Shown here piece after piece: positions 10,630 to 22,581 of a stretch of 64,000 nucleotides of DNA. Made by a program: the position numbers and the translations under genes. Position 1 is the first letter of the stretch; each line of letters begins with the position of its first letter. The stretch spans positions 1-64,000 of the forward strand of contig WSUB01000089.1 in assembly GCA_019633425.1 (NCBI GenBank), written 5' to 3'. The DNA is from Tulasnella sp. 424. Taxonomy: Eukaryota > Basidiomycota > Agaricomycetes > Cantharellales > Tulasnellaceae. The notes beneath the pieces were generated by a model. That model did no database searches. It saw nothing but the letters and a program-made list of their open reading frames with translations, and was not told the DNA's origin.

Positions 10630-12374
10630 CTAAACTGCGTTGGAAGACCGGGGAACCAGTACGCTGAATGGAAACACCTCAATGCCAGCCAAGACGTGCT
10701 CGAGAGGGAAACGCGTACCGTGTGGATCATCGGTCCAGTTGAGTTCTGCAACGACTCTTGATAGCCTCTCCCTTGCTCCTTCATCCAGTCCCTTTGAAGG
10801 TAGCGACATAGCCTCCAATGCCGCAATTCGGGGCGCAGGATCCGCGGCTCGGCTCGACCGCGACTTGGCAAGTTCGACGAGCTGCTCCCAAGGGGCAACA
10901 ATCCTCCTCTCCTCAATGATTAGTTCAGATAGGTTTGAGAAGCCTGAATTTGCATAGGTGATGAACTCTGTGAAGTAGAGTCCGTATATGCTTGCTCTTG
11001 TCGTTGAGGGAAGGTGGCCATCCACTCTCTCCACTATCGATCCGTATATCTCACTAGGGAATTCCCTGGTGCCATCCACTTCCTGTCGTCCAACTCGAAG
11101 ATGAACGGATATACCGGAGGCTTGGATCGCCTCGGTGAGCTGGCGCAGCACGTGGTCGATGAAGTCCTTTATGCGGCGAACCCTCCAACTCCTACAACGG
11201 AATGCAATCCTAATCCCTCCTGCCCCACCCCGTTCGTAGCTGAGGACAATGATTGAAGTCGACGGTGTGATTCGAATATCGACGCCAAGTGGGACCACTT
11301 GAGTAAATCGTGCGTACAGCATGCTGAGGACTGGTTCCAGCTGTCCTGGATCTGGGGAAACGTGCATGTCAATGTTGACCGCACAATCGCCGGGAAACCT
11401 GATTGCTGCGAAGAACCCAAGAGCCCCAGCTCTAGCGATTCGATCGAGGGTAACGCTTCGGACGCGGGCTAATAGAATTGGACTCGAGGGGATCGTCAAC
11501 GATTTCACTGACTCCGCGAACTGACGTCCCAGGTTGGAGAGTCTGATCACTTCAATCTCGGGAGATGAGATAAGAGCTTGTATAACCATACCGAGTCTCA
11601 ATTGGCTGGGTTGCCCTTGGGATACCCAGGACCCCTCCACGGCCAGACATTTCAGACGAGGTATGATTGGACGAATGATGCTCCATTCGTGAGGAGCAAT
11701 TGTAGCTGTGTGGAGAAGGGGTGCTCGACCTCCAAACAGGCGAATGGTGGTTGGTAGAGTGGGAGTGCAGCCGACGAGCGATAACTTTTGGAGCTGGGGT
11801 GCCGGGACTTGAAGCAGATCATGCAGTACCGCATTGTATGCCTCGTTGTTGTCACTGCCGAACCGACTAATATCCAAAGTGCTCCACCGATGAGCGATCG
11901 ACTTGATAACTGTGATGTACGTCTGGATGTCTTGATTCGGTTCGAAGGATATGTCCACATGGAGTGGGGCAGCCCGGCTTCGTCTTATCACTGCTGAAAC
12001 GTGACCAGGACCGAGTCGATTTGTCAACACGTTCCAAAAGCGCGGGTAAGAGTTGATCCTATACGCCCACAGGACACACACGAGTTTGAGTTCTGCGGTG
12101 TGGGTGTACACAATCCAGGGAGAATGGTCGAGACAGTGGTCAGCTAAGACCAAGGTGATAAGGTATATGAAGATTTCGGTTGGAAGTCGATGCATGAGGA
12201 TGGAGGCATTGCTATCCCTCCGTTTGCTGGTGTCCAGCTCCGTTGTCGGTGCGACAAGGGGTTTCGACAGGTTGGCTTCACGAGGCAACGATTTTGGCCT
12301 GGAGGGCAGAAAGGGTTGGCAAAAGCGATTTATTGTGAGGAATGAAGTACCCACCCGTCTATCGTTGCTAGCAT
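10630..12374 (-). CDS. F-box protein, tandem copy 3
   Basis: This is the third paralogue and a predicted SCF ubiquitin-ligase adaptor of unknown target. Exon 1 is 12374-12355 (MLATIDG). A 56-nt intron beginning GTGGGT ends CTCCAG at 12299. Exon 2 (12298-10630) completes about 562 aa. The F-box reads LPTEIFIYLITLVLAD and is followed by the family block LKLVCVLWAYRINSYPRFW. The remainder resembles copies 1 and 2 throughout, with scattered substitutions and no internal stop. Past the stop codon the same frame again shows a relic of the shared tail (VVLDEGAPDVLAAQ, about 10370). The upstream region keeps the array promoter (12440-12790), unlike copy 2. The 3' side faces the orphan H1 promoter. 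Confidence 0.8.
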
Positions 12375-13626
12375 GGCGTCAGACGACTGCCCAGGGCGAG
12401 CAGAGAAGAAGCACTGGGGTTGAAACCTACATTGTGAAGATCCATACAAGAAAGGGATTGGTGGAAGAATCATGATGATATCTGAAGTAATCACGACCCA
12501 CTTCGTATAATATTCGAGCGGCAATGAACCCATTTCGGTGTCTCTCTGTTACAGGAGGTGGTGCTGTGTGGGAGTGGCCGGCTCATCAACCGTGGGACTC
12601 GAAGTCACCACGTTTCCCTCCGCAAACCTACCTTGCCCCCATACGCCTCTACCGATTCGATACCTCGTCTTTCACGATTTTCAGAGTTCACACAGCTGTA
12701 CAGGACTCGATACCGCCAAGCCCCATCCATCCGCTTTGTTTGGTAGTGCACGTTTCTTGAAGGCAGAATAGAAGAAGTTCAGCCAAGTCCTGAATAATTA
12801 CGTGCGAGTCGGAGAAACTCCCTGCGGAGGAGGCGAGCAACCTTGTCTGACTCACACCACCAAAATGTCACGCAGTTGGACTTGAACCGAGGACTTTACT
12901 CCATTCAACACCGAGCTCCGGTTCAAAGGGTTGTGCAGTGTAACCCGACCTGTAGAACCTATGGCCGGTCCCAGCTCCGGCGGTCTGGGGTAGTTTCGAC
13001 GAGGGCTTCTACTTGCTTCCCGCTTCCTGAAACTACCGCCTGTCGACGGACATTACTATTCACGGTAGATCTAGTGACGTATATTCGCCCGTACATCCTT
13101 TTTAAGCCTCGGTCTTCGGTTCCGCTGCCGGTATGTTGGCTGCCGGTTCGATTAAGCCCCGCCAGCCAACCCAATCTTACGGCAGATTTACCGGTTCTTC
13201 CCAACAGGTACCGTTTAACCGTTTTACCCTCCGTCTCACGTCGAATTTGGATGTTCTGGAAGCGTCGGAGCAGCCAAAGCACGCCGATCTTTGCCTTCGT
13301 TTTGGCACCAGCAGGTTACACAACCACAATCCAATGGCCCACTACTATCGCAGTTCTTCCGCAGCGCTGTCTCTCTCGCTCTTCTTCCCGATTTGCTTTA
13401 TGGCTCATCCAGGGCAAGAAGTACCTGCTCGCCGCCTTCCTCGATCGCTCGGGGAAATCAAGGAGAAACCCCGCTTCAACGTTTAAATCCTGCCGGGTAA
13501 ATCACCAGGTTCTACCTTGAATGCCAGCCCAACTGTCCTTCACTGGAAAGGCAGGGAGTGGGTGATGCTACTTAAACGTAACGGTCTTGACCTATCTCGA
13601 ACTGTCCCCTATCCCTCTCTTGCCTC
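12375..13626. other. F-box 3 promoter, array end and unassigned sequence
   Basis: About 12440-12790 matches the intergenic repeat at 2140-2540 and 9480-9850, so the array extends to ~12790. From 12790 to 13626 I recognise no gene. A 225-codon open frame at 12843-13520 has no recognisable domain and lies in the upstream region of the beta-glucosidase gene. The sequence is rich in CCGG-containing words but shows no clear repeat. Confidence 0.5.
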
Positions 13627-16600
13627 ATGTCGTCCACTGATTTTGCAACATCGTCGACCCCACTTTCACCCATCGACCCAGAGGGGCCTCCCAAGCTCTC
13701 GGACTTCTCCAGGGCGGACGTCAAAGAGATCGTCGATAAGCTGACCACCGACGAGGCAATTTCGCTTATCGCAGGTGTAGGATTTTGGTGGACGGCTGCT
13801 GTCCCGAGGCTTGGAATACCATCGATCAAGGTGGCTACAGTCCCTCCTGTCAACTCATTCTGGATAATTTGCTGAGCTCCCATTTTTAGGTTTCTGATGG
13901 TATGCCAGTTTACCCTTTTTGCTCGAACCGCCTCTAACTTGCCAGTTCAGGTCCGAATGGCGTCCGTGGTGGCCATTTCTTCAACGGCACTCCTGCAAAC
14001 TGTATCCCAGTAAGATTCACCAACTAGTGTCCCAGCAATAGCTTGTAACGATCTGTACTTTGTAGTGCGCAACTGCGCTAGGAGCTACGTGGGACCCAGC
14101 CCTGATCACCGAGATCGCCCAGAACCTCCTGGCCCCTGAGACGAAGCAGCGCGCAGCTTCAGTAATCCTCGCCCCTACCTGCAATATCCAGAGGGTTCGT
14201 AGAAGCCTGTCCATCTCTTTTGGTTTACGCTGACATGAATTGCTTTCGCAGTCTCCACTTGGTGGACGGGTTAGCCGATTTCTCGAATCGTCAACACTCC
14301 CTGCTGACATCTTGCTTGCAGAGCTTCGAAAGCTTCACCGAAGACCCCCATCTGTCGGGTATTATGGCGGCCGCATACGTCAACGGTATACAGAGCCAAG
14401 GAATTGCATCGTGCATCAAGCATTTCGTGTAGGTGTCATTGAAATGCCAGTTGCATTGCGACTAACTTGGCTTTGATTTTAGTGGCAATGAACAAGAGCA
14501 TGAACGGCTGGGCTCGGATTCTATTATCAGCCAACGCGCTCTCAGAGAGATCTATCTATACCCTTTCATGCTTGCCCAGAAGCTGTCCAAACCTTGGGCT
14601 TTCATGACAGCGTATGTCTGCTGTTCTTCAGGGGTGCGACTTGGATCTGACGTGTATTGATCGACAGATACAACCGTCTTAACGGTACTCACTGCTCCGA
14701 AAACCCTGCCCTACTTAAACAGATCCTCCGCGGTGAATGGAAGTATCAAGGTTTGGTTATGAGTGACTGGTGCGTTTATCTTGAATATTGTCACTAGAAC
14801 CAGGTCATGTAACGACCGTTCTTCAGGTTCGGGACATATAGCGTGGCCGAGGCTATCAACGCCTCACTGGACTTGGAAATGCCAGGAGTCGCAAAATGGA
14901 GGGACCACGAGAAGGTCAATCGATCAATCCAGGCCAAGAAAGTCACAGTTCGCACCATCAAAGAACGTGCAGCCAAGGTTGTCGAGTTGGTGAAGAAGCT
15001 CTCCGGAACAAACCCTGCAGTGAGTACATCGTTTGCGAACACTACACCGGTTCTAATCCAGCTGTAAAGGTGATCGACGGTGACGGCGAGGAGCAATGGT
15101 CGCATCAAAACGAAACGGACAGCTCTCTCATGCGCAAAGTCAGCGCTCAATCCATTGTCCTTCTCAAGAACGAGGGAGACGTCCTTCCGTTGGACCGCGA
15201 TACCCTGAAGAAGATTGCCATCATCGGCCCGAACGCAAAGGCAGTTGTACCAAGCGGTGGTGGATCCGCTTCTCTTCGCTGCGCCTACGTCATAACTCCA
15301 TTTGAAGGAATCACATCTATGCTATCGGAGGACGTGGAGGTGGTCTATCATGAGGGATGTGTCGGTAAGAATGCAACGACCGACTGTATTATGCCTCGGC
15401 TCATCCAAGTGCTATAGGCTACCGCCAGCTTCCAGTGCTAGACAAGAATATCATGACTGCAAGCGGAGAAGCGGGCTGGGTTGCTACATGGCACTCGCAC
15501 GACGAACACGACCGACCCGTCGATGAACCAATCAAGACCTTACATCTCACCGAAACCAACATCTTCGTTTCCAATTCTTCGCCTGCAGGAATCACCGACC
15601 GTTGGACTATGAAGCTGAAGGGCAAACTTCAAGCATTGAAGAAGGACGCGACTTGGCAATTTGGTCTCATTGTCGCCGGCAAGGCCCGATTCTATCTTGA
15701 CGGCGAGCTCGTCATCGACAACTGGACTTGGCAACGCCGAGGAGAAGGTGAGATTGAGGTTTCTCATTGACCCGTCACAGCCGAGCTGACTGTTGGATTC
15801 CTAGCTTTCTTCATGACCGGAACCGAGGAAGAGAGAGGCTTGGTCAATCTCAAAGCCGGCGTCGAGCACGAAGTTTACGTGGAGTTCATGAACGTCCGTG
15901 GACCGGCGGAAGGAGACGAAGACGAAAGCCTGCTTCCTGGTGGACCAGGAGTGCGACTCGGCGCAGCTGAGCTGTTGGAGCCTCAAGCTGCTTTGGCCGA
16001 GGCTGAGGCCCTGGCCAAGGAGGCGGATGTCGCGATTGTTGTTGTTGGCCTTAACGGCGACTACGAAAGCGAAGGCTTCGACAGGAAGACGCTCGCCTTG
16101 CCCGGATTGACGGACGAGCTTGTTAGTCGAGTAGCAAAGGTCAACCCTAAGACGGTCGTTGTCTGCCAGTCGGTAAGTTGACGACGGTTATCTCAGTATT
16201 TCAAGCGACGCTGATATCACTCCACCATCCAGGGATCCGCTGTTACGATGCCTTGGGCAGACGAAGTACCCGCTCTTCTTCAGGCCTGGTACGGTGGCAA
16301 CGAAAATGGCAACGCCATAGCCGATGTCCTCTTCGGTGCCGTTAACCCAGCTGCAAAGATGCCGTTGACATTCCCCAAACGGCTCGAGGACATCCCAGCT
16401 CATGGACACTTTGGAAACGAAAACGGCCGAGTAAGTTGCCATGAATACGTTTCGTCTGGCCATATGACTTGCTTACACGTCCCCTGCTGCTGCTAGGTGA
16501 GGTATGCTGAGGACATGTACGTCGGTTACAAAGCCTATCAGCATCGCGGAATCCAACCGCTCTTCCCCTTCGGGTAAGATCCTCCGCACTGGACCAGTCC

Positions 16601-17031
16601 GATATATTACTTACTCTATACAAAGGCACGGTCTCTCGTACACCACCTTCGCTTATGAGGCCATTTCCGTCACGTCCCCGCCCGTTACGACACCAGCAGA
16701 TCCCGTTCAAATCAGCGTCAAGGTTACTAATACTGGCAAGCGAGTGGGGTCTGAAGTCGTTCAGGTCTACATCTCCCTACCTAAAGGTCACCTCACACAC
16801 CCTCAAAACCAGTTGCGAGGCTTTGCGAAGATCAAGGATCTCGCTCCAGGGTTCACGGCAACCGTCGACATCAATTTGGACCGCTACGCTATGTCTTACT
16901 GGGATGACATCAACAACTGCTGGACTGTCGACAAGGGTACCTACACACTTAAAGTTGGAGGATCGAGCGACAAGCTGCCATTGGAGACGACATTCGAGGT
17001 TCTCAAAGGATACGAGTGGAACGGGGTATAA
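13627..17031 (+). CDS. GH3 beta-glucosidase with PA14 domain, intracellular type
   Basis: Family 3 beta-glucosidases hydrolyse terminal beta-D-glucosyl residues of cellobiose and other beta-glucosides. Exons assemble in order into an N-terminal TIM-barrel domain (SDGPNGVRGGHFF; CATALGATWDP; SPLGGRSFESFTEDP; SCIKHFVGNEQEHER), with the nucleophile Asp in VMSDWFGTYS. Next come the alpha/beta sandwich (SIVLLKNEGDVLPL; IAIIGPNA), an inserted PA14 lectin-like domain (WQFGLIVAGKARFYLDGELV) and the rest of the sandwich (VVGLNGDYESEGFDR; GNAIADVLFG). A fibronectin III-like end follows (HGLSYTTFAYE to VGSEVVQVYIS). The start at 13627 opens without a signal peptide, so a cytosolic enzyme is likely, as in PA14-carrying yeast and fungal relatives. 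About a dozen short introns are needed; one exon (13890-13899) is only 10 nt. No internal defect was seen. Confidence 0.9.
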
Positions 17032-17477
17032 CGATTGTAACGATTTGTGATGTGACTTATGTACTTGTACGAACACGAATATCTGTTATAAGAAGACTAC
17101 TAGAACTCATAACGCATAAGAAATCATTTTTGGGCTTCAATAGAGGGGAAACGATCGAGACAGTACTAGGTTTCCTACGCGGTTAGAGCTCATGGCATAT
17201 TGGAACCCTTCGAACGATGAAACAAACCATCGCTCGATGGTCAAACTTCCTAGTGCAATTATCGAGCTGCAGACGACCTTGAACGGACTTGCATATGGCT
17301 GTTAGTAGCAGGCTCGGGCCGGGGCAGCCCGCCGAAGGTATCGGGAGTATCGGACTTTGCACTTCGGTCCTCCGTCCCGTGAATTTCGACTCGTCATCGG
17401 TACGTACGACTACCCTCGTCCCATTGCACCGAGCGTCCTTCTCGGCTCGCGCTATCCTAAGGACAGGAAAGTCACAC

Positions 17478-18079
17478 ATGCTGAATGTACTAGAGAAGAA
17501 TGACAAGTCGCAGCGCTGGTGCATGAATCTGGGACCTAGTTCCCCTGAACCCAACGTTGGAAGTGCATGTCGAGACTTTTGTGGTGAGTTTGCCCGTTGA
17601 ACCCTCTCGTCAAAGAGGTAGTGGTGTCCCTAAATCGCTTTTTTACATTTATTAGCGTTCGAGAGGACGTTCCTGTCTCATGTCCGATTAGGCTTTATCC
17701 TCCTCGTCCTCGCGGGTTCGTTCCTTCTCAAGTCTCGGTTCCCTAATCATGGGTTTTCGAGCACGAAGCCGGAAGTGGAAATGGAGTTAAGGAGAGCTGG
17801 ACTTCCGATGGGGTCGCTTTATGGTACTTCGTCTATTGCAGTCTTGATCATGGGGGCAATTTGGTATGAACACGGCTATCGCAGAATGAGGAAAGGTGTT
17901 GCCTTTATTGAAGCACGTCTGAGGTCAGTTGCTTTCTCCTTTCTCCTATATCAAGACTTTTCTGAAGACCTTTTGCTATCGGTCCTCTGCTGGGACTTCA
18001 TAGGCCTTACGAAATTGGCATGGCGATGATTGCGGGTCTTATTTTATCTACAGCTGTGCTCCTACTAGTGGAGCATTAA
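17478..18079 (+). CDS. DUF202 family small membrane protein
   Basis: Three exons join in phase: 17478-17583, 17656-17923 and 18004-18079, giving about 149 aa. The signature of the family, an Arg-Asp near an ERTFLSHVRLG helix, is formed across the first splice (RDFC|AFERTFLS). Three hydrophobic segments follow: ILLVLAGSFLL, IAVLIMGAIWY and GMAMIAGLILSTAVLLLVEH, the last running to the stop. That is the usual three-helix plan. The function of the family is not settled; fungal members are thought to sit in internal membranes. An in-frame ATG at 17295 would add 61 residues of unremarkable sequence. The start at 17478 puts a short hydrophilic N-terminus before the motif. Confidence 0.75.
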
Positions 18080-18272
18080 TAGATCGTTTCGAGGATACTG
18101 GTACATATCCTTTTCTGGCTTTCACTCCCGCATAAGAATCCCTTTCCGGTCTGCAAGGTTGGTGGGAGATCTTGATGATGTCACCCGGCAATTTCCATTT
18201 TTGGTCCGGCATTCTTCGGGTTCCCGTCCTCACGCGCTTTCTCTCACCACCCTGCGAGACCATCCTCCGAAC

Positions 18273-19701
18273 GATGTCAGCCACCAGCGATGCTTTTGAT
18301 CCCACAATACATCCTCATCGTCGCTGTAAGTCGTGTGGGTACGACGAAGTCATTCATCCGGTAACCTGTTTTGCGAAGACAACCCCTTGTTAGGAGAATA
18401 TGTAATCGTCTCCCCTCATCGGATGAAACGTCCATGGCAAGGGCAAACTGAGCAGCCTCAGAAGATTGAATTGCCTCAATACGATGAGAAGTGTTATCTT
18501 TGTCCCGGAAATGAAAGGTCTGGCGGTATACGAAACGACAAGTACACCTCGACCATGGTTTGTGTCTAGTCAACCTCGGCCCACAACTCGTTGAACGAAC
18601 GTATCTCATTATCGATACTTCCATCAATAGGTTTTCGAAAACGATTTCCCCGCTGTCCTTCCTCCGCCAGGACCAAAGGCACCTGAACCAATCCATCCCT
18701 TACTTCGGTCGGAACCTGTTCAGGGCAATTGTGACGTTCTGATATTCCATCCAAGGCACGACTTGACTCTAGCAAGGCTCAGTTCGTCAGACATAGAAAT
18801 AGTTATTGAAGAATGGAAAGCAATCTATGTGAAACGGGGACGCCAGGAGGGAATCAAGTACGTGCAGATCTTTGAGGTGGGTACGCCCAGACGCCCCCAT
18901 TGATCCACTGAGTTAATCCTCTTGGAAAGAACAAAGGAGCTATGATGGGTTGCTCCAACCCTCACCCACACGGACAAGCCTGGTCGCTATCCCAAGTCCC
19001 TCAGATCCCCTCAACGGAACTTGACAACCTCAAGAAATATGCGGAAACGTCAGTCGAAGAGTCATCTGGAGCACCGGCAGGTCCTGGTGGGAAGCCGTGT
19101 CTCCTATGTGACTACGCCCACTTGGAGGCGGGGCAAGGCGATCGTGTTGTACTCCAAAATGAGGAGTGGATAGCTCTGGTTCCCTGGTGGGCAGTCTGGC
19201 CATTTGAGATACTCCGTTGGTAGTCGTCGTCGATCCCGCATTATCCGGAACTCTCATCTTGGCTTCCAGTTCTTCCGTACAAGAGGCACATCCCATCATT
19301 ACTCGAACTCACAAAGGAAGAATCCGCGTCTCTGGCACAAATTCTATCGGGTATTGCCATCAAATACGATAACCTCTTCCAAACTTCCTTCGCCTACTCG
19401 ATGGGCATCCATCAACGGCCGGTACCGCCGAGCAACAATTTTGTCGGACAAGATGAAGTCGCTCATCTTCACTTCCATTTCGACCCGCCACTATTACGAA
19501 GTGCAACGGTCCGCAAGTTTCTCGTCGGGTTGGTCGTTCCGATTGACTTTGCGGACTTACCGCCTTATGCATGCTCTCCTTTCGTAATATAGGTTTGAAC
19601 TTATGAGCGAGCCACAAAGAGACCTCACCGCAGAACAGGCTGCGCAACGACTTCGGGATTGCGCGGACGTGCACTACCTTGAAGGGGGGAAATCGAGTTG
19701 A
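18273..19701 (+). CDS. GAL7: Galactose-1-phosphate uridylyltransferase
   Basis: This Leloir-pathway enzyme transfers UMP from UDP-glucose to galactose-1-phosphate. After [17 protein letters not shown] an intron leads to [19 protein letters not shown] and KCYLCPGN, a Cys pair expected to bind metal. Next come [21 protein letters not shown] and the active-site block [20 protein letters not shown], with the HPH uridylylated histidine. Later blocks are [37 protein letters not shown] and [19 protein letters not shown]. All are in the expected order across about six short introns. The stop is at 19699-19701. Length and motif order fit a complete enzyme. The first ATG in frame with IHPHRR was taken as the start. 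No other galactose-pathway gene is adjacent. Confidence 0.9.
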
Positions 19702-20046
19702 TGCAACGGACCGGCTGTCGGTGACACGTAGACAAGTTGAATTTGAACCAATGAATCTGAATTTCTGTGTCTTGTGGGTTATCTCTTATAACTTCCACGT
19801 CGACCCGCAAATCCTCCGAGGGCGGAAAGACGCGTCGTTCCGCTCTCACGTGACCCGTCGCGAGAATGCTAATTAAGTTCGGCCGAGCGTCGGGAGTCAG
19901 CAGTCGAAATTACGACCCCCCTTGCCACTCGTTACAGCGTCTCATAGCCCCGTTCGACCGTATACTTATACTTCCTCGCTGTCTCTTATTCCATTTGCTA
20001 TTTACTCTGCGAAACTCCTCTCTCCTAGACCGAGCGACAAGCAACG
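19702..20046 (+). promoter_or_regulatory. Upstream region of asparagine synthetase
   Basis: A non-coding stretch of 345 bp separates the GalT stop from the asparagine synthetase start. A TCACGTGACC element lies at about 19847. A CT-rich run precedes the ATG. No gene was seen. Confidence 0.4.
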
Positions 20047-22313
20047 ATGTGCGGTATCTTTGCAGTTCATGGCATCCAGGACCCGGCGAAAGAGCGAAAG
20101 AATATGATCGCCTGCTCGAAGAGACAACGACATCGTGGTCCGGATTGGTCTGGATGCTATGTTGGAAAGGAGGCTATTCTTGTTCATGAGCGCTTGGCCA
20201 TTGTCGGTGTCGGTAAGGATTTACGCTGGTTGGAATAGTCAGACGAGTCGCTGAGCTTTGCCTCTGTAGACACTGGAGCTCAGCCTCTCATCAACGACGA
20301 CGAAACCCTCATTCTCTGCGTCAACGGAGAAATTTATAACCATTTGGCACTCAGGAAAGACCTTCCAGATAACCCACATTTCAAGACCCATTCGGATTGC
20401 GAGGTCATCCACCATTTGGTACGTCCTCGCAATGGCTCATGCACGCATGAAGCTGATTCCCTTTCGCTCAAAGTACCGACGGCATGACAAGGAGCTATGC
20501 AACATGCTCGACGGCATGTTCTCTTTCGTCTTGCTCGATGAGTCTGTGACGCCCACCAGGATCATCGCTGCTCGGGACGCCATCGGCATAACCACGCTCT
20601 ACCAAGGCTGGAGTTCCCAACACCCGGAACGCGTCTATTTCTCTTCTGAGCTCAAGACGTTAGTTGACGAATGCGACAAGATCATTTCCTTCCCACCTGG
20701 ACACGTCTACGACAGCCGCGATAAGTCCACCGTCCGCTGGTTCAACCCAACCTGGTGGGACACCGATGCCGCGGACGGCTCCAAAGTCCCAACGAACAAG
20801 GTGGATTACAAGGCTATCAGGGAAACCTTGGAAGAAGCTGTTCGTAAACGCCTGATGAGCGAGGTGCCTTACGGTGTGCTCCTCAGCGGAGGTCTGGATA
20901 GTAGTTTGATTGCCGCCATTGCGGCTCGGGAAACCGAAAAGGTCGCCCAAGCCCTTAATGAAATGCGGAGAAGGAAGCTGGAGATGAGCGGGTCTTCGAC
21001 ACCCGACCCAGGTGTCCTGGCAGACTACGGTAAGCTCGCGGGCAGTAGCGACAGTACACGTTGAATACTCACATCCCCTCTGTAGGCGCTCTTGCACTTT
21101 GGCCTCAGCTTCATTCATTCTCCATTGGTCTTCCCAACTCTCCTGACCTCATTGCCGCTCGCAAAGCCGCTGCGTATCTCGGTACTGTCCATCACGAGTA
21201 CACCTTTACCGTCCAGGAAGGACTCGACGCGATTCCCGATGTCATCTACCACCTTGAGACTTACGATGTCACCACCGTACGGGCAAGTACACCCATGTAC
21301 CTGCTCAGCCGGAAGATCAAGGCTATGGGTGTTAAGATGGTGCTCAGCGGAGAGGGAAGCGATGAGATCTTGGGAGGTGAGCTTGTTCGTGGGCGGCTGT
21401 CTTTATAGAGCTGGGACTCACTAGCTTCATCCAGGCTACCTCTACTTCCACGCAGCCCCAGACGCTTCTTCGTTCCACCAGGAGTGCGTTAAGCGTGTGA
21501 AGAACTTGCACACTTCGGACTGCTTGCGGGCTAACAAGTAAGATATTACCCCATTACGGGAACCTCCCCCAGTACTTATTGATCGTCCAACGTGCAGGTC
21601 GACCATGGCCTGGGGTCTGGAAGCTCGTGTTCCATTCCTGGACAAGAAATTCTTAGAGGTCGCTATGAACGTCGATCCAAAGGAAAAGATGTTCAGGAAG
21701 GGATCAACTCAGGAGGTGGACGAGGATGGCCGACCTCGTATGGAGAAGGTAAGTCGTGCTATCGAATGACTGGCTACAATGGGGCTGACTCTTACGGCCC
21801 ATGTACGTCCTGATAGTATATCCTTCGCAAAGCTTTTGATGTCCAAGAGGGAGAGAAGGTGAGTAAGGCTAGGCGACGGTGCCTCCCGACTCCTCGATAC
21901 TGACCATGACCTGTTTCAGCCTTACCTGCCAAAATCTATTTTGTGGAGGCAGAAGGAGCAGTTCTCGGACGGTGTCGGTTATTCGTGGATCGACGGGTGC
22001 GCAGATGTCGTTCGACTTCGAATTCAAGGAGTTTGTCGCTAACAGTGGCGGTTACAGAATAAAAGAACACGCGAACCATGTCGTCTCTGACGAGACTTTC
22101 GCCAAGCGCCACGAGACATACCCCGACGATACTCCGGACACCAAAGAGGGATACTTCATTCGCGAGACTTTCGAGTCCTTATTCCCGTCCAAGGCTGCCG
22201 CCGAGACCGCCGTTCGCTGGATTCCAAGAGGCGACTGGGGATGTGCATCCGACCCAAGTGGCCGAAGCGTCGCCATCCACAACGCTGCTTACGATCTGCC
22301 GACGGACGAATAG
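20047..22313 (+). CDS. Asparagine synthetase (glutamine-hydrolysing)
   Basis: The enzyme makes asparagine from aspartate, ATP and glutamine-derived ammonia. The protein begins MCGIFAVHG, so after loss of Met the catalytic Cys is the N-terminal residue of the glutaminase domain. RGPDWSG, the exon with [18 protein letters not shown] and the SSELKTL block follow. The synthetase domain has the ATP-binding loop [40 protein letters not shown] and [13 protein letters not shown]. The C-terminus is formed by splicing GYSWIDG at ~22000 to the exon that starts ~22063 and contains [11 protein letters not shown] and [19 protein letters not shown]. About eight introns are needed. It resembles the yeast ASN1/ASN2 type; with one copy in view no number is assigned. 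Confidence 0.93.
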
Positions 22314-22581
22314 AACCGAGGGGACAAAATATTTAGTTTAACATGTAACATGCAATATTCAATATAGAGGGATCTTTGGAAGGCAACAGGGTATAGACGA
22401 CAAGGAACCGGCCAGGTCGCCTGGCCTGCCAAAACCCTAAATGAAACTACTAAATAACACAATCGAGCTTTGAAACGCCTGTCCGTTGAACAATTCGTGC
22501 TTGAAACCACGGCCATGACAGAGACAAACTCTGAACTGGTCCATTATCTATTACCCCATCTCACTACGACCTCGGACCCGA

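Noticed and set aside
12870..12900. tRNA-like T-arm (GGTTCAAGTCC on the minus strand, followed by TTTT)
   Set aside because: The T-stem does not pair well and no matching 5' acceptor strand or anticodon arm could be found.
12843..13520. 225-codon open frame on the plus strand
   Set aside because: No recognisable domain and odd composition. It lies in the upstream region of the beta-glucosidase gene.
13627..17031. Possibility that the GH3 enzyme is secreted
   Set aside because: The N-terminus before the first conserved block is hydrophilic, with no signal-peptide-like segment.
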